A DNA stretch of 10,405 bases from JBBRLA01 sp038231615 (GTDB lineage: Bacteria > Myxococcota_A > Polyangia > Palsa-1104 > JAEUJZ01): contig JBBRLA010000273.1 in assembly GCA_038231615.1 (NCBI GenBank), positions 1-10,405 on the forward strand. Reading direction: 5' to 3'. Below the pieces are notes generated by a model that was not told the origin of the DNA, searched no databases, and saw only the letters and a list, made by a program, of their open reading frames with translations. A program made the translations under genes and the position numbers. Below, piece by piece: positions 6,001-10,405 of the stretch (positions are counted from its first letter, which is position 1; each line of letters opens with the position of its first letter).

Positions 6001-6771
6001 GAACTGGTCCTTCAGGCAGCATGAGGAGGGGTTGTCCTGCTGGGAGTAGCACGACGTCACGACATCGGCATTGAGGATGGTCTGGGGGCAGTCAAAGGGC
6101 GTGCCCGTGGTGATATCGAGCGCCGGGACACCCGACGCACCCACCTTTTTACCGAGGCAGAAGTTGCAGATCGTCACCGGGAACTCGATCTGATTGCTGA
6201 GGACGTTGCCGACCGAGCCCGTGCCCCTGGCGCGAATCTGGATGAGGATCTCCGAATAGTTCAGTTGCGGCCCCGCCGGGACCAGCTTGGGCACCTTGAG
6301 CAGCGCCTGTGCGACATTGACGCCGATCATCTCCGACACGGCGATGGCGACCCCTCCGCCCGCGGACAGATTGCCGCCGAAGGCCGAGACCGTGCGCTTC
6401 GTCAGACCCACCTGCCCTGGCGGCAGGTAGGGCACAAGGGGCGAGGCCGGATCCACCGCCAGGTTCACCTCGAAACCGACCAGATTGAGATTGTTCAGCT
6501 CGACGTTACTGGAGTTCACCCGCGACGGGAGGTTATTGATGACGGCCATGTTCATCACATAGCCCAGGTCCCCGCCGAGGGCGACCCCGATATCGTACGT
6601 GCCTCGCGGAAGGGGCTGCACCATTTTCAACATGGTCGCCATCGGCGCGGAGCAGGTTTTCGTATCGAGGGCGTAGTTGCCCAGGATGCTGAGGCCTTGA
6701 TCGCTGTCCGCGCACCCGGCCTCGAACACGGCAGTGACGAAGAGGCAGAAAAGAGGGACCAGGCGTTTCAT
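5962..6771 (-). CDS. Predicted lipoprotein of unknown function
   Basis: This encodes a 269-aa protein with a lipoprotein signal peptide: MKR, a hydrophobic core, then FEAGC with the lipidated Cys at residue 20. The mature part is beta-rich and Gly/Asn/Val-rich without a domain I recognise. The C-terminal third contains several Cys (ICNFCLGKK, FDCPQT, TSCYSQ, SSCCLKDQ, LLCG) likely to form disulfides in the envelope. ATG 6771 is supported by GGAGGA 6 nt upstream. It begins 24 nt after the aroKB stop, so it is probably co-transcribed with pilQ-aroKB; given pilQ, a pilus-related or outer-membrane role is possible but not shown. The last dozen or so codons overlap, on the other strand, the end of the transposase remnant, so the native C-terminus may have been replaced when that element arrived. 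Confidence 0.82.
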   Translation of the reverse strand: MKRLVPLFCLFVTAVFEAGCADSDQGLSILGNYALDTKTCSAPMATMLKMVQPLPRGTYDIGVALGGDLGYVMNMAVINNLPSRVNSSNVELNNLNLVGFEVNLAVDPASPLVPYLPPGQVGLTKRTVSAFGGNLSAGGGVAIAVSEMIGVNVAQALLKVPKLVPAGPQLNYSEILIQIRARGTGSVGNVLSNQIEFPVTICNFCLGKKVGASGVPALDITTGTPFDCPQTILNADVVTSCYSQQDNPSSCCLKDQFLLCGSMIPTTKM

Positions 6772-6777
6772 TTTACG

Positions 6778-6783
6778 TCCTCC
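6778..6783 (-). promoter_or_regulatory. Shine-Dalgarno GGAGGA for the downstream lipoprotein
   Basis: GGAGGA on the minus strand lies 6 nt before ATG 6771, in the short gap after the aroKB stop. It is the best ribosome site in the window and supports translation of the lipoprotein from a pilQ-aroKB transcript. Confidence 0.75.
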
Positions 6784-6795
6784 GAACTCTGTACT

Positions 6796-8568
6796 TCAGG
6801 ATCGCGACGCGCCGTAGGCGCCGCCTCTCAGCAATAATAGCAGATCCTCGGCAGTCAACTGCACCATGCCGGCCACGCCCACCTTGGTGAGAGTCACCAG
6901 GCGCAAGCACGGGCCGGCGCGCTTCTTGTCCAGGCGCAGGGCCGCGGTCACCTCGGGTCTCAAGCCCCCGTCTACAAAGAGCCGGCGATCCAGATCGGTG
7001 GGCAGATGAAGGCGCGAGAAGAGCGCGCGCAGGCGCCCCTCCAGCCTCTCGATGCAGGGTGCGCAAGGACCCGCCGCCACCAGCCCCGCCGAGACCCGCG
7101 CCATCGCCAGCAGGCCCAGGGCCACCGCCTCGCCGTGGCGCAAGAGGTCGCCCGCGGGCTGGCTGGCCGTCTCCAGGGCGTGACCCACCGTGTGGCCCAG
7201 GTTCAGCAGCACCCTGCCGCCCGCCGGGTCGCGTTCCTCGGGGTCCGCAGCGACCACCTGCGCCTTCTTCCTGCACGAGGCGCCCACAAGGACCTGCAAG
7301 AGGGCCGGGTCCCCCTGCAAGACCGCCTCGGCGTGGTCTTCCAGGAAGCGAAGCTCCGTCTCGCCACACAGAAGGGCGTGCTTGACGATCTCCCCCAGGC
7401 CCGAGGCCACCTCCCGTGGCGGCAGCGTCCGCAGCATCGACAGGTCGGCGTAGACCAGGCGCGGGGAGTGGAACGCCCCCAAAAGGTTTTTCCCGACGGG
7501 CAGGTTCACCGCGGTCTTGCCCCCGATGGCCGCGTCCGCCTGGGACAGCAGCGTCGTCGGCGCCGCCGCCCACGGGATGCCGCGCAACAGGATCGCCGCC
7601 AAAAAACCGGCCAGGTCGCTGACCACCCCGCCGCCCAGCGCAAGGATCGCCGCCGCCCCGCCCCGGTCCATCCCCGCCGAAAGCAGGACGCCCGCCAGAC
7701 GCTCCACCTGTGCCAGGCTCTTGTGCTCCTCCCCGGCAGGCACCACCGCCACGTGGGGCGAAAGCCCCGCCCGCACCAGCGCCGCCTGCACCCGAGGCAG
7801 GTGCAACGCCGCCACGTTCTCGTCGGTCACAAGGGCCAGCTTCGCCCCCCCCGAAAGCCCCGGCAGGGCGGCCAAAAGCGCCGCGGCCAGGCGGTCTTCG
7901 GCGCCCTCGCCCAAAGCGTCCAGCAGGATGGGGTACGGCGGTACCCCCTCGACGGTGATCATCTCACAAGCTGGCCCCCTCAGGGTTTCGCCCTGGGCCC
8001 CCCCGGGCCCGTCTTGCCCTTTTGGTTTTGGTTCTTGCGAAAGCGCGTCCTCGATGAGGCCCGCCACCTCTTCCGGGGAGCGCCCGGTGGTGTCGATGAC
8101 CAGGTGGGCCTGTGCATAGGCCGCGGCCCGCCGCGCGTAGAGCATGGCGATGTGCTCCGGCAGAAGCCCCCGCTCGACTTTGGACAGAAGCGGCCGGCGC
8201 GAAAGCCCCTCGCCCTGTTCCAGCCGGCACAGCAGTGCCTCCGTCTCGGCGGTCAGCAGCACCACCACCCCGGCCCGGCGCATGGTGGGCAGATTTCCCT
8301 CCCAGGTCGGGGCCCCGCCGCCCACCGCCACCACGGCATGCTCCGTGGCCGCCTCGGCCAGCGCCTCCGCCTCCAGGGCGCGGAAACCGGCCTCGCCCTG
8401 CTCGGTGAAGACCTGGTGGACCGTGCACCCGACGCGGGCCTCGACCCGGGCATCCACATCCACGAAGGGGCGCCCCGTGCGTCGGGCCAAAATGTGCCCG
8501 ACCGTGGTCTTGCCGACCCCCATGAATCCGATGAGGAAGACCGGCTGTGTGGTGCGCGAAAGGGTCAT
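6796..8568 (-). CDS. aroKB: Bifunctional shikimate kinase / 3-dehydroquinate synthase (AroK-AroB fusion)
   Basis: This 590-aa cytoplasmic enzyme joins two steps of the shikimate pathway. Residues 1-176 are shikimate kinase (shikimate + ATP to shikimate 3-phosphate): Walker A GFMGVGKTT (14-22), substrate-binding DVD (Asp39), Arg63, GGG (83-85), lid Arg125 (SRRPLL) and Arg147. A Gly/Pro/Gln-rich linker (177-202) leads to 3-dehydroquinate synthase (about 203-590; converts DAHP to 3-dehydroquinate using NAD and a divalent metal). This part has the NAD loop LGGGVVSDLAGF (about 308-319), PTTLLSQADAAIGGKTAVN and PVGKNLLGAFHSP. The metal ligands Glu in GLGEIVKH, His in NLGHTVGHALE and His in LRHGEAVALG are all present, as is a C-terminal LDKKRAG. 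Both domains look complete. The ATG follows the pilQ stop by 29 nt; no strong Shine-Dalgarno is visible. The order pilQ-aroK-aroB is conserved in many Proteobacteria; the fusion is less common, though aroKB fusions are known, for example in Thermotoga. Confidence 0.95.
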   Translation of the reverse strand: MTLSRTTQPVFLIGFMGVGKTTVGHILARRTGRPFVDVDARVEARVGCTVHQVFTEQGEAGFRALEAEALAEAATEHAVVAVGGGAPTWEGNLPTMRRAGVVVLLTAETEALLCRLEQGEGLSRRPLLSKVERGLLPEHIAMLYARRAAAYAQAHLVIDTTGRSPEEVAGLIEDALSQEPKPKGQDGPGGAQGETLRGPACEMITVEGVPPYPILLDALGEGAEDRLAAALLAALPGLSGGAKLALVTDENVAALHLPRVQAALVRAGLSPHVAVVPAGEEHKSLAQVERLAGVLLSAGMDRGGAAAILALGGGVVSDLAGFLAAILLRGIPWAAAPTTLLSQADAAIGGKTAVNLPVGKNLLGAFHSPRLVYADLSMLRTLPPREVASGLGEIVKHALLCGETELRFLEDHAEAVLQGDPALLQVLVGASCRKKAQVVAADPEERDPAGGRVLLNLGHTVGHALETASQPAGDLLRHGEAVALGLLAMARVSAGLVAAGPCAPCIERLEGRLRALFSRLHLPTDLDRRLFVDGGLRPEVTAALRLDKKRAGPCLRLVTLTKVGVAGMVQLTAEDLLLLLRGGAYGASRS

Positions 8569-8597
8569 GGAAAAGGGCCGGACACCACCCCGGGCGG

Positions 8598-10405
8598 CTA
8601 GAGCGGCGCTCCCGCGGTCGCCGGGGGCGAGATGGAGGTGGAGCGGTTGATGATCCGCGGCGTGATGAAAATCAGCATCTCGGTGCGGTTGTCGTCCTCC
8701 TTGCGGTGCTTGAAGAGCCAGCCGAGGATCGGGATGTCCCCCAAAAACGGCACTTTTTGGTAGGCCTGCCCGGTGTTGCGCGTGTAGATGCCGCCGATGA
8801 CCGCGGTGTCGCCGTCGCGCACCAGCATCTGGGTCTTGGTCTCGCGCTTGGAGATCGACGGCGTGCCGTTGGCGCCGGTGATGGTGGTATCGGGCTCGTT
8901 CTTGGTCAGGTGGATGGTCATGAGCACCGCGCCCTCATTGGTCACGTGGGGCTTGACCTTCAGTTCCAGCTTGGCGTCGAAGAACTGGGTGTTGGCGCCA
9001 GCCGCGGAGACCACCGAGACCGGGATGCTGATGCCCTGGGTGATGGTGGCCTCGTAGTTGTCGGTGGTGGTCAGCTTGGGGGCGCTGACGATGCGGATGT
9101 TGCCGGTGCTCTCCGCGGCGGAAAGGCGCAGGTTGACGTTGATGGCACCGGACAGCGAACCCAGGGCGATGCCCAGCGCGCCGCCGGACCCGACGCCCGC
9201 GGCGGCGGGCAGGTTGACCACGTACTGCGGGTTGGCGGCGTTGAAGCCCAGACCGTTGGTGTTGCCCGGCTCGACGCCGCCGCCGACGCCGACGCTGGAT
9301 GGGAAACTCAGGCCGGTGGCGTTGCCGGTCGCGGTGGAAGCGGTGTAGCCGCCGCCCCACTGGATGCCGAACTCCCGCGAATAGGTGGTACGGGCCTCGA
9401 CGATGCGGGCCTCGATGAGGACCTGCGGGATCTGGGTGTCCAGGTTGCGCAGAAGGTCCTCGGCCAGGGCGATGTTGGACGCCAGGTCCGAGATGATGAG
9501 GATGTTGGTCCGGTCGTCGAAACTGACCTTGCCCCGGGGCGAGACCACGTCCTGCACCCGCTTCACCATCTTGCCGGCCTCGGCGTAGGACAGGGGGATG
9601 AGGCGCGTCTCGATGGGTTGAAGCTCGATCTTGTTGCGCAGGCGCGCGGTCTCCGACTCGGCCTCCTTGTCCAGGGTGACCTGCGGCGCCACCCGGATGA
9701 GGTTCCCCTCACGGATGTAGCCCAGCCCCTTGGCCTTGAGGATCACGTCCAGCGCCTGGTCCCAGGGCACGTCGCGCATGCGGATGGTGACCGTGCCCTT
9801 GACGTCGTCCGCGGTGACGATGTTCACCTGGCCCACGTCGGAGAGCAGCCGCAGGATGTTGTGGATGTCGGCGTCCTTGAAGTCCAGGTCGATGCGCCGC
9901 CCATTGTACCGCTTGGTCCGCCGGCCCACCGAGAGCGGCTCCGAAAGCGGCCCGCCCTGCGCCTGGACCACCTGCAAGGGAAGGCTCGGATGGCCAAAGC
10001 CGGCGACCCGCGCCCCGACGTAGGCGTGGAACGCGCTGCCCGAGGGGCCGATGTGGGTGGCCAGGGCCCGGGGGAATTCCCAGGAGAGCTGCGAACCTCG
10101 GCGCAGAAGCGTCGGCGCCACCTGCTTGTTCATCGACACCACCAGGCGCACCGCGTGGGGGTTGCGCGGGTCGGGGAAGCTGCTGATGCTCTGCACCGGC
10201 CCGTTGTAGGCGGTGGCGTCCAGGGTGCGCGAAAGCCCGCGAGAGAGCTGCGCCCCGGACAGACGCAGCACCGCGGTGCGGCTGTCGGTGTAGACCGTGG
10301 TCTCAACGCTGGTGCCGCCCAGTTCGATGATCACCCGCTCGACGCTGCCGTCATCCTCGAAGCGCACGTCGCGGATGGTCACCAGGCCCTCCTTGTTCGT
10401 CGCCG
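8598..10405 (-). CDS. pilQ: Type IV pilus secretin PilQ (5' end outside window)
   Basis: The reading frame is open to the right edge, so about 601 C-terminal residues of a longer protein are present (PilQ of myxobacteria is about 900 aa). PilQ forms the outer-membrane channel through which type IV pili are extruded. Seen in order are an AMIN-like domain at the edge (LVTIRDVRFEDDGSVERVII, about 10,325-10,400), the secretin N0/STN domain (RIDLDFKDADIHNILRLLSD, about 9,835-9,895) and an N1 module (LIPLSYAEAGKMV and VSFDDRTNILIISD). The beta-barrel secretin core begins near QVLIEARIVEA (about 9,420), contains a Gly/Ala/Asn-rich stretch typical of PilQ, and carries the secretin signature VPFLGDIPILGWLFKH with MLIFITPRII near the stop. 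A GTG at 10382 has an AGGAGG just upstream, but it lies inside the AMIN domain and would remove the signal peptide, so it is not taken as the start. Confidence 0.95.
   Translation of the reverse strand, partial: ATNKEGLVTIRDVRFEDDGSVERVIIELGGTSVETTVYTDSRTAVLRLSGAQLSRGLSRTLDATAYNGPVQSISSFPDPRNPHAVRLVVSMNKQVAPTLLRRGSQLSWEFPRALATHIGPSGSAFHAYVGARVAGFGHPSLPLQVVQAQGGPLSEPLSVGRRTKRYNGRRIDLDFKDADIHNILRLLSDVGQVNIVTADDVKGTVTIRMRDVPWDQALDVILKAKGLGYIREGNLIRVAPQVTLDKEAESETARLRNKIELQPIETRLIPLSYAEAGKMVKRVQDVVSPRGKVSFDDRTNILIISDLASNIALAEDLLRNLDTQIPQVLIEARIVEARTTYSREFGIQWGGGYTASTATGNATGLSFPSSVGVGGGVEPGNTNGLGFNAANPQYVVNLPAAAGVGSGGALGIALGSLSGAINVNLRLSAAESTGNIRIVSAPKLTTTDNYEATITQGISIPVSVVSAAGANTQFFDAKLELKVKPHVTNEGAVLMTIHLTKNEPDTTITGANGTPSISKRETKTQMLVRDGDTAVIGGIYTRNTGQAYQKVPFLGDIPILGWLFKHRKEDDNRTEMLIFITPRIINRSTSISPPATAGAPL

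Noticed and set aside
5450..6052. 200-aa minus-strand open frame in the gap between operons
   Set aside because: No recognisable domain and it lies opposite clear IS91 transposase homology.
7006..8601. 531-aa open frame on the plus strand opposite aroKB
   Set aside because: Low-complexity Arg/Gln/Pro-rich translation antisense to a fully conserved enzyme; a GC-skew artefact.
9160..9360. Gly/Ala/Asn-rich stretch in PilQ as an inserted repeat
   Set aside because: Such a stretch is normal in the secretin core of PilQ from related bacteria.
10380..10400. AGGAGG plus GTG at 10382 as the true start of pilQ
   Set aside because: The frame stays open upstream with AMIN-like sequence, and starting here would leave the secretin without a signal peptide.

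Overview
The window is GC-rich (mostly well above 60% G+C by eye). Its contents are typical of a Myxococcota / deltaproteobacterial-type chromosome: a PilQ-like secretin, a membrane-anchored Hanks-type Ser/Thr kinase, a MopE-type 'CDGxDNNCDGxVDEG' lipoprotein, a TPR/PEGA-like periplasmic protein and Cys-rich lipoproteins. The phylum is inferred from gene content only; no rRNA or other decisive marker is present.

Layout. (1) Bases 1-1959, plus strand: the 3' tail of an unrecognised gene, then an SMC/ABC-like AAA ATPase, overlapping by ATGA with a DUF4276 (TOPRIM-like) gene that is split by a single frameshift near 1460-1475. The ATPase + DUF4276 pair resembles the ATPase/TOPRIM pairs of anti-phage conflict systems (AbiL-, RloA/RloB- and PARIS-like) and is the best candidate here for an under-described system. 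(2) Bases 2031-5313, minus strand, convergent with the first block: a tightly packed three-gene operon of TPR/PEGA-like exported protein, Cys-rich MopE-type lipoprotein, and transmembrane Ser/Thr kinase. The genes are joined by an ATGA overlap and an 11-nt gap with good Shine-Dalgarno sites. It looks like an envelope sensing/signalling cassette. The 3' part of the lipoprotein gene drops to about 39% G+C. (3) Bases 5314-5961: no intact gene. About 200 bp of upstream sequence is followed by a decayed plus-strand remnant of an IS91-family (HUH/Y2) transposase C-terminal region, which runs into the 3' end of the next gene. (4) Bases 5962-10405, minus strand: a pilQ (partial) - aroKB fusion - lipoprotein run with 29-nt and 24-nt gaps, so probably one transcript. 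The pilQ-aroK-aroB order is the classic proteobacterial arrangement; here aroK and aroB are fused into one 590-aa reading frame.

Functionally, block 4 joins type IV pilus secretin assembly with the second and fifth steps of the shikimate pathway. Block 2 is probably signal transduction at the envelope. Block 1 is probably defence, possibly inactivated. No tRNA, rRNA, CRISPR array, riboswitch or convincing intrinsic terminator was seen.
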